Shown: piece after piece, positions 18,032-25,636 of the stretch
Position numbering within the stretch: position 1 is the stretch's first letter
Layout of the letters: every line of letters starts with the position of its first letter
Assembly (NCBI RefSeq): GCF_008642315.1
Contig: NZ_CP029192.1
Span: forward strand, 6,448,001-6,512,000
Direction of reading: 5' to 3'
Length of the DNA stretch: 64,000 nt
DNA from: Streptomyces venezuelae
GTDB lineage: Bacteria > Actinomycetota > Actinomycetes > Streptomycetales > Streptomycetaceae
Notes under the pieces: generated by a model
The model's database searches: none
What the model saw: only the letters and a program-made list of their open reading frames with translations
Told to the model about the DNA's origin: nothing
Made by a program: the position numbers and the translations under genes

Positions 18032-18094
18032 GGTTTCTGTTGCTCCTTACGAATTTGCGGAAAGTCTGGTCGTCGCGCCCGTGTGACTGAGGGG

Positions 18095-19483
18095 TCAGTC
18101 GTGGGAGTGCAGCGGCTTGCCCGCCAGGGCCAGGTGGGCCTCGCCGAGCGCCTCGTTCTGGGTCGGGTGGGCGTGGATGAGCTGGGCCACCTCGGCCGGC
18201 AGCGCTTCCCAGTTGTAGATCAGCTGGGCTTCGCCGACCTGCTCGCCCATGCGGTCGCCGACCATGTGGACGCCGACCACGGCACCGTCCTTGACCTGGA
18301 CGAGCTTGATCTCGCCCGCGGTCTTGAGGATCTTGCTCTTGCCGTTGCCCGCGAGGTTGTACTTGAGGGCGACGACCTTGTCCGCGCCGTAGATCTCCTT
18401 GGCCTTGGCCTCGGTGATGCCCACGGAGGCGACCTCGGGGTGGCAGTACGTCACCCGGGGCACGCCGTCGTAGTCGACCGGGACCGTCTTGAGACCGGCC
18501 AGGCGCTCCGCCACCAGCATGCCCTCGGCGAAGCCGACGTGCGCGAGCTGGAGGGTCGGCACCAGGTCGCCCACGGCCGAGATCGTCGGGACGTTGGTCT
18601 GCATGTACTCGTCGACGAGGACGTAGCCACGGTCCATGGCGACGCCCTGCTCCTCGTAACCGAGGCCCTGCGAGACCGGGCCGCGGCCGATGGCGACCAG
18701 GAGGACCTCGGCCTCGAAGGTCTTGCCGTCGGCGAGGGTCACGCGGACGCCGTCCTGCGTGTACTCGGCCTTCTCGAAGAAGGTGCCGAGGTTGAACTTG
18801 ATGCCGCGCTTGCGGAACGCGCGCTCAAGAAGCTTGGAGCTGTTCTCGTCCTCGACGGGCACGAGGTGCTTGAGGCCCTCGATGACCGTGACGTCGGAAC
18901 CGAAGGACTTCCAGGCCGAGGCGAACTCGACGCCGATGACGCCGCCGCCCAGGATGATCGCGGACTTCGGCACGCGGTCCAGGGTCAGGCCGTGGTCCGA
19001 GGAGATGATGCGGTTGCCGTCGATCTCCAGGCCCGGCAGCGACTTCGGCACGGAACCGGTCGCGAGGAGGACGTGGCGGCCCTGGACACGCTGACCGTTC
19101 ACGTCGACCGAGGTCGGGGAGGAGAGCTTGCCCTCGCCCTCGATGTACGTCACCTTGCGGGAGGCGACAAGACCCTGCAGGCCCTTGTAGAGGCCCGAGA
19201 TCACGTCGTCCTTGTACTTGTGGACGGCCGCCATGTCGATGCCCTCGAAGGTGGCCTTCACGCCGAACTGGTCGGCCTCGCGCGCCTGGTCGGCGATCTC
19301 GCCGGCGTGCAGCAGCGCCTTCGTGGGGATGCAGCCGTTGTGCAGGCAGGTGCCGCCGAGCTTGTTCTTCTCGATCAGTGCGACGTCCAGGCCCAGCTGC
19401 GCTCCGCGCAGGGCCGCGGCGTAACCGCCGCTACCGCCGCCGAGAATCACTAGGTCGAAAACGGTGCTGGCGTCGTTCGCCAC
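18095..19483 (-). CDS. lpd: dihydrolipoyl dehydrogenase (E3)
   Basis: A 462-residue flavoprotein disulfide reductase. VILGGGSGGYAAA is the FAD motif. The redox-active disulfide is in GGTCLHNGC (Cys46 and Cys51). GGGVIGVEFA is the NAD-binding motif and HAHPTQNEA near the C-terminus carries the His-Glu catalytic pair. It reoxidises the dihydrolipoyl groups of E2 with NAD. The GTG at 19483 is chosen because GGAGG lies 7 bases upstream and the protein then begins with a normal MANDAST-like N-terminus; the frame to 19612 adds 43 basic residues without homology. It is the first gene of a likely lpd-sucB operon. Confidence 0.95.
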   Translation of the reverse strand: MANDASTVFDLVILGGGSGGYAAALRGAQLGLDVALIEKNKLGGTCLHNGCIPTKALLHAGEIADQAREADQFGVKATFEGIDMAAVHKYKDDVISGLYKGLQGLVASRKVTYIEGEGKLSSPTSVDVNGQRVQGRHVLLATGSVPKSLPGLEIDGNRIISSDHGLTLDRVPKSAIILGGGVIGVEFASAWKSFGSDVTVIEGLKHLVPVEDENSSKLLERAFRKRGIKFNLGTFFEKAEYTQDGVRVTLADGKTFEAEVLLVAIGRGPVSQGLGYEEQGVAMDRGYVLVDEYMQTNVPTISAVGDLVPTLQLAHVGFAEGMLVAERLAGLKTVPVDYDGVPRVTYCHPEVASVGITEAKAKEIYGADKVVALKYNLAGNGKSKILKTAGEIKLVQVKDGAVVGVHMVGDRMGEQVGEAQLIYNWEALPAEVAQLIHAHPTQNEALGEAHLALAGKPLHSHD

Positions 19484-19786
19484 GTCACGTCCTCCATGCA
19501 TGTGCGCCGTACGCCGGACCCCTTTTCGCGGGGGACGACCGGTCGGTCGGCTGGTATTCGGCCGCTCTTGTTTCGGCCCTTTGGTGGGGGCCCTGTCCTG
19601 CCGAGAACCCATCTTCGCACTTGTCGGCGGGAGACGGGACGCCGGGCCAGGCTGTGAGACGTCGGATCGACCGTCTTCAGGGCCATCTCTTGCGTACGAA
19701 CGTACGGATTTCGTTCAGGGCGAAACCCGGGGAAGGCCGAGGGCCCCGGACACCGACAGGGTCCGGGGCCCTCGGCACGTACGCGA
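19484..19786. other. lpd upstream region, no gene
   Basis: This 303-base gap lies between two minus-strand genes. It holds the pepA terminator (19737-19775), the ribosome site of lpd and, at 19693-19706, two copies of CGTACG separated by AA that could be a regulatory site. No coding-like frame or clear -10/-35 pair for lpd was found. Confidence 0.5.
19737..19775 (-). terminator. terminator after pepA
   Basis: A perfect 15-bp GC-rich stem (arms 19737-19751 and 19761-19775) with a 9-base loop lies directly downstream of pepA. There is no U-tract. Confidence 0.75.
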
Positions 19787-21334
19787 TCAGCCCAGGTCGC
19801 CCGAGGCGGTGTGCTCGGCGAGCCGGACCAGGGTGCGGACCGCGGAGCCGGTGCCGCCCTTGGGGGTGTAGCCGAAGGGGGCGCCCTCGTGGAAGGCGGG
19901 GCCCGCGATGTCGAGGTGGGCCCAGGTGATGCCCTCGCCGACGAACTCCTTCAGGAAGAGACCGGCGACCAGGCCGCCGCCCATGCGCTCGCCCATGTTG
20001 GCGATGTCGGCGGTGGGGGAGTCCATGCCCTTGCGCAGATCGGAGGGGAGCGGCATCGGCCAGGACGGCTCGCCGACCTCCTCGGCGATCTCGTGGATCG
20101 AGGTGCGGAAGGCGTCGTCGTTGGCCATGATGCCGAAGGTGCGGTTGCCCAGCGCCATCATCATGGCGCCGGTCAGGGTCGCCACGTCGACGATCGCGTC
20201 CGGCTGGTCCTCGGAGGCCTTGGCGATGGCGTCGGCCAGGACCAGACGGCCCTCGGCGTCGGTGTTGAGGACCTCGACGGTCTTGCCGCTGTACATCCGC
20301 AGGACGTCGCCGGGGCGGGTCGCGGAGCCGGACGGCATGTTCTCGGCGAGCGCCAGCCAGCCGGTGACGTTCACTTCGAGGCCCAGGCGCGCGGCGGCCA
20401 CGACGGCGGCGAAGACCGCGGCGGCACCGGCCATGTCGCACTTCATGGTCTCGTTGTGACCGGCGGGCTTCAGCGAGATGCCGCCCGAGTCGTACGTGAT
20501 GCCCTTGCCGACGAAGGCGAGGTGCTTCTTGGCCTTGGAGCTCGTGTACGAGAGCTTCACCAGGCGCGGCGGGGCCTCCGAGCCGGCGCCGACGCCGAGG
20601 ATGCCGCCGAAGCCGCCCTTGGTGAGGGCCTTCTCGTCGAGGACCTGCACCTTGATGCCGTGCTCCTTGGCCGCGGCCTGGGCGACGGCGGCGAAGGCCT
20701 CCGGGTTGAGGTCGTTCGGCGGGGTGTTCACCAGGTCGCGGGCGCGGTTCAGCTCCTCGGCGACGGCGACGGCGCGCTCGACGGCGGCCTTGTACGCCTT
20801 GTCGCGGGGCTTGCCGCCGAGCAGGGCGACCTCGGCGAGCGGCGCCTTGGCGTCCTTGCCGTTCTTCTTCGCGGCCTTGGTGTCGGCCATGCCCTTGTAC
20901 GCGTCGAAGGCGTAGGCGCCGAGCAGGGCGCCCTCGGCCAGCGCGCCGGCGTCCTCGGCGGCCTCGACGGGCAGCGCGAACGCGGCCTTCTTCGAGCCGG
21001 TGAGGGCGCGCGCGGCGACACCGGCGGCGCGGCGCAGGGCGTCCGTGCCGTACGTCTCGTCCTTCTCCGGGACCTCGCCGAGACCGACCGCGACGACGAC
21101 CGGGGCCTTGAAGCCGGACGGCGCGGGAAGCTTCGTCACCTCACCCTCGCCGCCCGAGGCGCCGAGGGTCTCCAGGACGGACGCGAGCTTGCCGTCGTAC
21201 GCCTTGTCCACGGCCTCGGCGCCGGGGGCGACGACCAGGCCACCCTTGGATCCAGCGCCCTTCGCGACACCGACGACGATCGCGTCGGCACGCAGGCCGG
21301 TCGCGGCGGCGGTGCTGAGAGTCAGAGCAGTCAC
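19787..21334 (-). CDS. pepA: leucyl aminopeptidase (M17)
   Basis: A 515-residue cytoplasmic aminopeptidase. The M17 signature NTDAEGRL is present. GKGITYDSGGISLKP and KCDMAGAAAV carry the Lys and Asp residues that bind the two metal ions. It removes N-terminal residues from peptides and recycles amino acids. The GTG at 21334 gives the canonical N-terminus (TALTLSTAAATG); the open frame continues much further upstream but lies antisense or out of frame to cobS and has no family similarity. GAGG lies 11 bases before the start, a rather long spacer. It is 134 bases downstream of cobS on the same strand and ends in a strong hairpin. Confidence 0.94.
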   Translation of the reverse strand: MTALTLSTAAATGLRADAIVVGVAKGAGSKGGLVVAPGAEAVDKAYDGKLASVLETLGASGGEGEVTKLPAPSGFKAPVVVAVGLGEVPEKDETYGTDALRRAAGVAARALTGSKKAAFALPVEAAEDAGALAEGALLGAYAFDAYKGMADTKAAKKNGKDAKAPLAEVALLGGKPRDKAYKAAVERAVAVAEELNRARDLVNTPPNDLNPEAFAAVAQAAAKEHGIKVQVLDEKALTKGGFGGILGVGAGSEAPPRLVKLSYTSSKAKKHLAFVGKGITYDSGGISLKPAGHNETMKCDMAGAAAVFAAVVAAARLGLEVNVTGWLALAENMPSGSATRPGDVLRMYSGKTVEVLNTDAEGRLVLADAIAKASEDQPDAIVDVATLTGAMMMALGNRTFGIMANDDAFRTSIHEIAEEVGEPSWPMPLPSDLRKGMDSPTADIANMGERMGGGLVAGLFLKEFVGEGITWAHLDIAGPAFHEGAPFGYTPKGGTGSAVRTLVRLAEHTASGDLG

Positions 21335-21468
21335 GGTGGTGAGGTCCTCTTTCAGTGAGTTTCGTCGGGCTGTGGGGTGGTGAGCCCGTCGCGAGCCTAC
21401 GCCCGTGAGCGCTGCGGTGCGCCTCACTGTGCGTGTTCGGCGCGGTGTCGGCGCAGGGCGGAGCGGTG

Positions 21469-22251
21469 TCAGCCCAGCGCGAGCACGACCAGGGCGCCGG
21501 TCGCCGCGGTCTCCGCGAGGCCCCCGAAGACGTCTCCGGTGACCCCGCCGAACCGCCGTACGCAGTGCCGGAGCAGCAACTCCCCGGCGCCGAGCGCGAG
21601 AACGACGGCGGCCGCGCCCCGCACGGCACCGGCCGCCCCGAAGAGCAGGCCGCCGGCCGCCGCGGCCGCCACCACGAGGACGGCGATCCCTGCCGCGCGG
21701 GCGCGCGGGACCACTCCCGCGACGGCGGCGCCGAGTCCTTCGGGGCGGGCCGGGGGCACGCCGTCGCGGGCGGCCAGGGTCAGGGCGAGGCGGGCCGCGG
21801 TCGCGGAGACGACGGCGGCGAAGGCGCCGCGGGCCCACGACGTCTCGTACAGCTGGAAGAGCACGGCGACCTGCGCGAGCAGCACGAAGAGCAGGGTGAG
21901 CACGCCGAAGGGCCCGATGTCGGACTGCTTCATGATGCGCAGCGCGTCGTCGGCGGGCTTGGCGCTGCCGAGGCCGTCGGCGGTGTCGGCGAGACCGTCG
22001 AGGTGCAGGCCGCGGGTGAGGGCGGCGGGAACCGCGGCGGTCGCGACGGCGGCGAGGAGGGGTCCCGCGCCGAGGACCGTCAGGACGCCGCCGACGCCCG
22101 CCGCGCAGAGGCCGACGACCAGTCCGGCGAGGGGCGCGCACTGCATGCCGGAGCGGGCGGCTCCGCGGTCCCAGCGGGTGACGCGGACGGGCAGCGCGGT
22201 GAGGGTGCCGAAGGCGAAACGCATGCCGTCGGCGGGGGAGGTTCTGGACAC
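21469..22251 (-). CDS. cobS: adenosylcobinamide-GDP ribazoletransferase (cobalamin synthase)
   Basis: A 260-residue polytopic membrane protein (about 6-7 hydrophobic segments) with the family motif GLHLDGLADTADGLG at about residues 82-96. The Asp residues of that motif bind metal and substrate. It joins adenosylcobinamide-GDP to alpha-ribazole(-phosphate), the last assembly step of adenosylcobalamin, at the membrane. The GTG at 22251 has no obvious Shine-Dalgarno; the ATG at 22224 is an alternative. cobT and the cobU-type gene lie 3-7 kb to the right on the same strand, separated by unrelated genes, so the nucleotide-loop pathway is clustered but not one operon. No cobalamin riboswitch is visible upstream. 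Confidence 0.92.
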   Translation of the reverse strand: MSRTSPADGMRFAFGTLTALPVRVTRWDRGAARSGMQCAPLAGLVVGLCAAGVGGVLTVLGAGPLLAAVATAAVPAALTRGLHLDGLADTADGLGSAKPADDALRIMKQSDIGPFGVLTLLFVLLAQVAVLFQLYETSWARGAFAAVVSATAARLALTLAARDGVPPARPEGLGAAVAGVVPRARAAGIAVLVVAAAAAGGLLFGAAGAVRGAAAVVLALGAGELLLRHCVRRFGGVTGDVFGGLAETAATGALVVLALG

Positions 22252-22318
22252 CGCGGAAGGCTACCCCGCGGGAACGTTCCGGCCTGCGGATCACTCTTCG
22301 GGGACGGAGGATGGGCGC

Positions 22319-22342
22319 ATGAACGTCTGGCGGGCCGCATGA
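22319..22342 (+). CDS. 7-codon leader ORF (MNVWRAA)
   Basis: GGAGG at 22306-22310 lies 8 bases before the ATG at 22319. This ATG opens a frame of only seven codons whose TGA (22340-22342) overlaps the ATG (22339-22341) of the downstream membrane-protein gene in the ATGA manner. The downstream gene has no good ribosome site of its own. The arrangement looks like a translational-coupling leader: ribosomes load on the good site, translate seven codons and restart at the overlapping ATG. No residue pattern suggests amino-acid attenuation, although one Trp and one Arg codon are present. The expression of the peptide is inferred. Confidence 0.5.
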   Translation: MNVWRAA

Positions 22343-23148
22343 GCGACTGGTGGTACCGGAACATCGTCGAGCCGGGGAAGCTGCCGCTGCTGCTCGCGCT
22401 GCTCTCCTTCGTCGGGTCGTTCCTGGTCACCCGGACCATCACGCGGCTGATCAGGGCGGGCAAGGGGCCGTTCAGGAACATCAGCACGGGGGACGTGCAC
22501 ATCCACCACGTCGTGCCGGGCATCTTCCTCATGCTGGTCGGCGGGTTCTGGGCGGTGGCCGCGGGGCGGCACGGCGTGGGGCCGCTGTACGCCGCCGTCA
22601 TCTTCGGGATCGGCGCCGGGCTCGTGCTCGACGAGTTCGCGCTGATCCTCCACCTCGACGACGTGTACTGGAGCGAGCAGGGCCGCAAGAGCGTGGAGGT
22701 CGTGATGCTCACGGCCGCCCTGGTGGTGCTCGTGCTCACCGGCTTCACACCGTTCGGGGTGAACGACCTGACGCCGATGGAGCGGCACAACAGGGCGCTG
22801 TTCGCGCTGAACGTCGGCATCAACTGCGCGTTCTCCCTGGTCGCGCTCCTCAAGGGCAAGCTGCGCACCGCCCTGATCGGCATGGTGGTCCCGCTGGTCG
22901 CGCTCGTCGGCGCGATCCGGCTCGCCAGGCCGGGGTCTGCGTGGTCGCGGCGGTTCTACCGCAACCGGCACCGGGCACGCGCGCGTGCCGGGCTGCGGGC
23001 CTTCCGGCACGACCGCCGCTGGTCGGGGCCGCGCCGCAAACTTCAGGACTGGATCGGCGGCTTCACACCGGGGCCTTCACCCGGCTCGTCGTCGGGCTCC
23101 TCGCCCTCCGGACCCGACCGGCCGGACCGGGTGTCACCGCCCCGGTGA
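22339..23148 (+). CDS. conserved integral membrane protein, function unknown
   Basis: A 269-residue protein with about five or six hydrophobic segments (roughly residues 12-31, 57-75, 80-97, 118-135, 155-168 and 175-192). Conserved-looking polar motifs are VHIHHVVPG after the first segment and DEFALILHLDDVYW after the third; several His, Asp and Glu residues could bind a metal. The tail is basic, then Pro/Ser/Gly-rich. I do not recognise the family by function. The start is the ATG overlapping the 7-codon leader ORF. The last 106 bases overlap the convergent rhomboid-like gene. It is divergent from cobS. Confidence 0.7.
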   Translation: MSDWWYRNIVEPGKLPLLLALLSFVGSFLVTRTITRLIRAGKGPFRNISTGDVHIHHVVPGIFLMLVGGFWAVAAGRHGVGPLYAAVIFGIGAGLVLDEFALILHLDDVYWSEQGRKSVEVVMLTAALVVLVLTGFTPFGVNDLTPMERHNRALFALNVGINCAFSLVALLKGKLRTALIGMVVPLVALVGAIRLARPGSAWSRRFYRNRHRARARAGLRAFRHDRRWSGPRRKLQDWIGGFTPGPSPGSSSGSSPSGPDRPDRVSPPR

Positions 23149-23786
23149 CGCAGCCCCGAGAGCGCGCACAGCACGATCACGGCGGCGATGGCGGCCAAGT
23201 GCTCCTTGCCCGCGAGGTTGTCCTTGAACAGCACCTCGACGACCATCAGGACGGTGACCAGGACGGCGGTGAAGTACGCGCGGTAGCGCCAGCACACGAA
23301 GACGGCGAGGCCCACGACGGCGGCCGACGGGCCGGTGTCGACGACCTGCGCGTCGGACGCCGGGAGCCCGAGCGGGTTGTCCGGGCCCCACTCGATGCCC
23401 ACGCGCGCGTAGAGCGTCCCGGCGAGGGTGGCCACGTACGCGATGAGGAGCGTGCGCCACCGGCCCAGACAGATCTCCGCGATTCCGAAGACGAGCAGGA
23501 TCTGCACCAGCGCGCCCCACACCGGCAGGTCGAGTGCGGGGACGAAGAGGGACAGCGGGGTGCGGAGCAGGGAGAGCCAGAGCGGGTCCTCCGCGCGCAC
23601 GCAGCCGATGTTCTGGACGAACCGGTAGCCCCAGGACTGGTTCTGCACGTACTGGAAGAGCGCGGTGAGGCAGACCGAGGCCAGCGTCATGGGCACGGCC
23701 CGCCAGCGTCGGGCGGCGAGCGCCCCGCGCACGGTGGAGAAGAGCGGCCCCCACTCGGCGCGGGCGTGGCGGGCCAGGGTGCTCAT
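23043..23786 (-). CDS. rhomboid-like membrane protein
   Basis: A 247-residue protein with about six hydrophobic segments. DTGPSAAVVGLAVF (Ser154) resembles the rhomboid GxSx serine loop and KEHLAAIAAV (His196) could be the partner histidine in a later helix, so a rhomboid-type Ser-His dyad is possible. Similarity to active proteases is weak, and it may be an inactive rhomboid-like protein. The tail is acidic, Gly/Asp/Glu-rich. Its ATG overlaps the stop of the upstream lysyltransferase-like gene (ATGA), so the two are translationally coupled. Its 3' end overlaps the convergent membrane-protein gene by 106 bases. Confidence 0.65.
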   Translation of the reverse strand: MSTLARHARAEWGPLFSTVRGALAARRWRAVPMTLASVCLTALFQYVQNQSWGYRFVQNIGCVRAEDPLWLSLLRTPLSLFVPALDLPVWGALVQILLVFGIAEICLGRWRTLLIAYVATLAGTLYARVGIEWGPDNPLGLPASDAQVVDTGPSAAVVGLAVFVCWRYRAYFTAVLVTVLMVVEVLFKDNLAGKEHLAAIAAVIVLCALSGLRHRGGDTRSGRSGPEGEEPDDEPGEGPGVKPPIQS

Positions 23787-25549
23787 CGTCTCGACTCCAG
23801 ATGTTTGCGGTGCAGCCACTTCGGCAGGCCCGGCGCCTCCAGGAAGCCCTCCGCGCGACCGGAGGCCACGCCGATGCGCAGCAGGTCGATGCTCTTCTCG
23901 AAGAGAAGGAAGCGGGGTTCCCAGATCGGCCGGTACTTGGCGTTGGCGCGGTAGAGGGACTCGATCTGCCACCACCGGGAGAAGAAGCTGAGCAGCGACC
24001 GCCACAGGCGAAGGACCGGGCCCGCGCCGAGCCGCGAGCCACGTTCGAAGACCGACCTGAACATCGCGAAGTTGAGCGACACCTGCGTGATCTTGATCTC
24101 GGGGGCGCGCTGCAGGAGTTCGATGACCATGAACTCCATCAGGCCGTTCTCCGCGTCGCGGTCACGCCGCATCAGGTCGAGGGAGAGGCCGTGCGGCCCC
24201 CACGGGACGAAGGAGAGCAGCGCACGCAACACGCCGTCGCCGTCCGTGCATTCGAGCATCACGCAGCGGCCGTCCGCCGGGTCGCCGAGACGGCCGAGGG
24301 CCATGGAGAAGCCGCGCTCGGTGGCGCCGTCGCGCCAGTCGTCGGCGCGCTCCAGGAGGGCCGCCATCTCGTCGGCGGGGATGTCCTCGTGGCGGCGGAT
24401 GCGGACCGTGTAACCGGCGCGCTTGACGCGGTTGTACGCCTGCCGGACGGTGCGCATGGCCCGCCCGTCCAGCGTGAACTCCGCGATCTCCACGATGGCT
24501 TCGTCACCCAGTTCGAGGGCGTCCAGGCCGTGCCGGGCGTAGATCGTGCCCGCCTCCTCGCTCGCGCCCATCACGGCGGGGATCCAGCCGTGTTCGCGGG
24601 CCTCGGCCAGCCAGGGCTCGATCGCGCCGGGCCAGGCCTCGGGGTCGCCGATGGGGTCGCCGGAGGCCAGGGAGACACCGCCGACGACGCGGTAGGCGAC
24701 GGCTGCCTTGCCGGTGGGGGACCACACGACGCTCTTCTCGCGGCGCAGCGAGAAGTAGCCGAGGGAGTCGCGGTCGCCGTGCCGGTCGAGCAGCGCGCGC
24801 AGCCTCTCCTCGTCGTCCTCGGTGAGCGGGTCGACGGCCCGGCGGGAGCGGAACGCGGCGTACAGCACGGCGCAGAGCAGCAGCGCGCTCAGGATGTTGA
24901 TGGCGACGTTGACCCAGCCGGGCGTGGTGATGCCCTCGAAGCGCTTGTCGTCGGCGGCCAGCGAGACCAGGCGCATGGTGCCGTAGCGCCAGCGGTCCAG
25001 GAACGTCGAGCGGTAGTCGTCGTGGGCGGTGTTGGTGACGGTGACGAGCAGTGCGGCGATGAGTGAGGTCACCAGGAGCCCGCCGGCCGCGACGGCCGAG
25101 GCCAGCTTCGGGTTGGAGCGGTCGCCCTTGGCGTAGAACTCGCGGCGGCCGACGACGAGCGCGGCGACGAAGGCGGCGGTCAGGATCAGGGAGATCCAGT
25201 TCTGCGCGTACGCGCGGATCTCCGGGAAGACCATCGCGAAGGCGAAGAGCAGCAGGAAGAGTCCGCTGAGCACGAGGTTGAGGATCCACGCGGCGCGCTT
25301 GCGGCGCCGCATGGTGATCGCCAGGAACAGCGTGAACGCGCCCGACGCGAAGCCGGCGGTCAGCAGGTACGGCGTGAAGTAGTTCGCCGTGTTGTGCTGA
25401 CGCACGTCCTGCCCGAGGGACACCCAGACCGCGCTCAGGAAGTTGATGAACGTGACGGCCCGGAGGTACCAGACGGCGAACCCCGCGGCGCGGCGCTCTA
25501 TGACGGTGCGTGATTTCTGTCGCCCGGCGACGACCTGATCATCTCCCAT
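23783..25549 (-). CDS. DUF2156 phosphatidylglycerol lysyltransferase-like membrane protein
   Basis: A 588-residue protein. The N-terminal third has about six hydrophobic segments; the C-terminal two thirds (from about residue 240) is a DUF2156/MprF-type aminoacyl-transfer domain, with motifs such as LGYFSLRREKSVVWSP, VVGGVSLASGDPIGD and ESLYRANAKYRPIWEPRFL. In MprF and LysX this domain moves lysine from Lys-tRNA to phosphatidylglycerol, which lowers surface charge and gives resistance to cationic peptides. Unlike mycobacterial LysX there is no fused lysyl-tRNA synthetase. The donor and acceptor are inferred. There is no Shine-Dalgarno; a TATGAT box lies 8 bases upstream of the ATG. It is coupled to the rhomboid-like gene by ATGA overlap. 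Confidence 0.82.
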   Translation of the reverse strand: MGDDQVVAGRQKSRTVIERRAAGFAVWYLRAVTFINFLSAVWVSLGQDVRQHNTANYFTPYLLTAGFASGAFTLFLAITMRRRKRAAWILNLVLSGLFLLLFAFAMVFPEIRAYAQNWISLILTAAFVAALVVGRREFYAKGDRSNPKLASAVAAGGLLVTSLIAALLVTVTNTAHDDYRSTFLDRWRYGTMRLVSLAADDKRFEGITTPGWVNVAINILSALLLCAVLYAAFRSRRAVDPLTEDDEERLRALLDRHGDRDSLGYFSLRREKSVVWSPTGKAAVAYRVVGGVSLASGDPIGDPEAWPGAIEPWLAEAREHGWIPAVMGASEEAGTIYARHGLDALELGDEAIVEIAEFTLDGRAMRTVRQAYNRVKRAGYTVRIRRHEDIPADEMAALLERADDWRDGATERGFSMALGRLGDPADGRCVMLECTDGDGVLRALLSFVPWGPHGLSLDLMRRDRDAENGLMEFMVIELLQRAPEIKITQVSLNFAMFRSVFERGSRLGAGPVLRLWRSLLSFFSRWWQIESLYRANAKYRPIWEPRFLLFEKSIDLLRIGVASGRAEGFLEAPGLPKWLHRKHLESRR

Positions 25550-25557
25550 GAAAAGGG

Positions 25558-25563
25558 ATCATA
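25558..25563 (-). promoter_or_regulatory. -10 box before the lysyltransferase-like gene
   Basis: On the minus strand TATGAT, close to the consensus TATAAT, ends 8 bases before the ATG at 25549. The gene has no Shine-Dalgarno, so the mRNA is probably leaderless or starts one or two bases before the ATG. Confidence 0.5.
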
Positions 25564-25586
25564 TGGGCCGCAGGTCATTGGAGATG

Positions 25587-25622
25587 GTCCGGCGGGATCT
25601 GTCCGGTTCGCTCCCGCCGGAC
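25587..25622 (-). terminator. terminator after cobT
   Basis: An 11-bp perfect stem (arms 25587-25597 and 25612-25622) with a 14-base loop lies just after the cobT stop and before the -10 box of the next gene. It separates the two transcripts. Confidence 0.6.
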
Positions 25623-25636
25623 GATGCGGTCGTCGA

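Noticed and set aside
16118..19453. A plus-strand open frame of 1111 residues across sucB and lpd
   Set aside because: Antisense to two conserved genes; no motifs, no ribosome site.
21335..22294. Extension of pepA upstream to 835 residues
   Set aside because: The extra 320 residues lie out of frame over cobS and are Arg/Pro-rich; family length and motifs fit the GTG at 21334.
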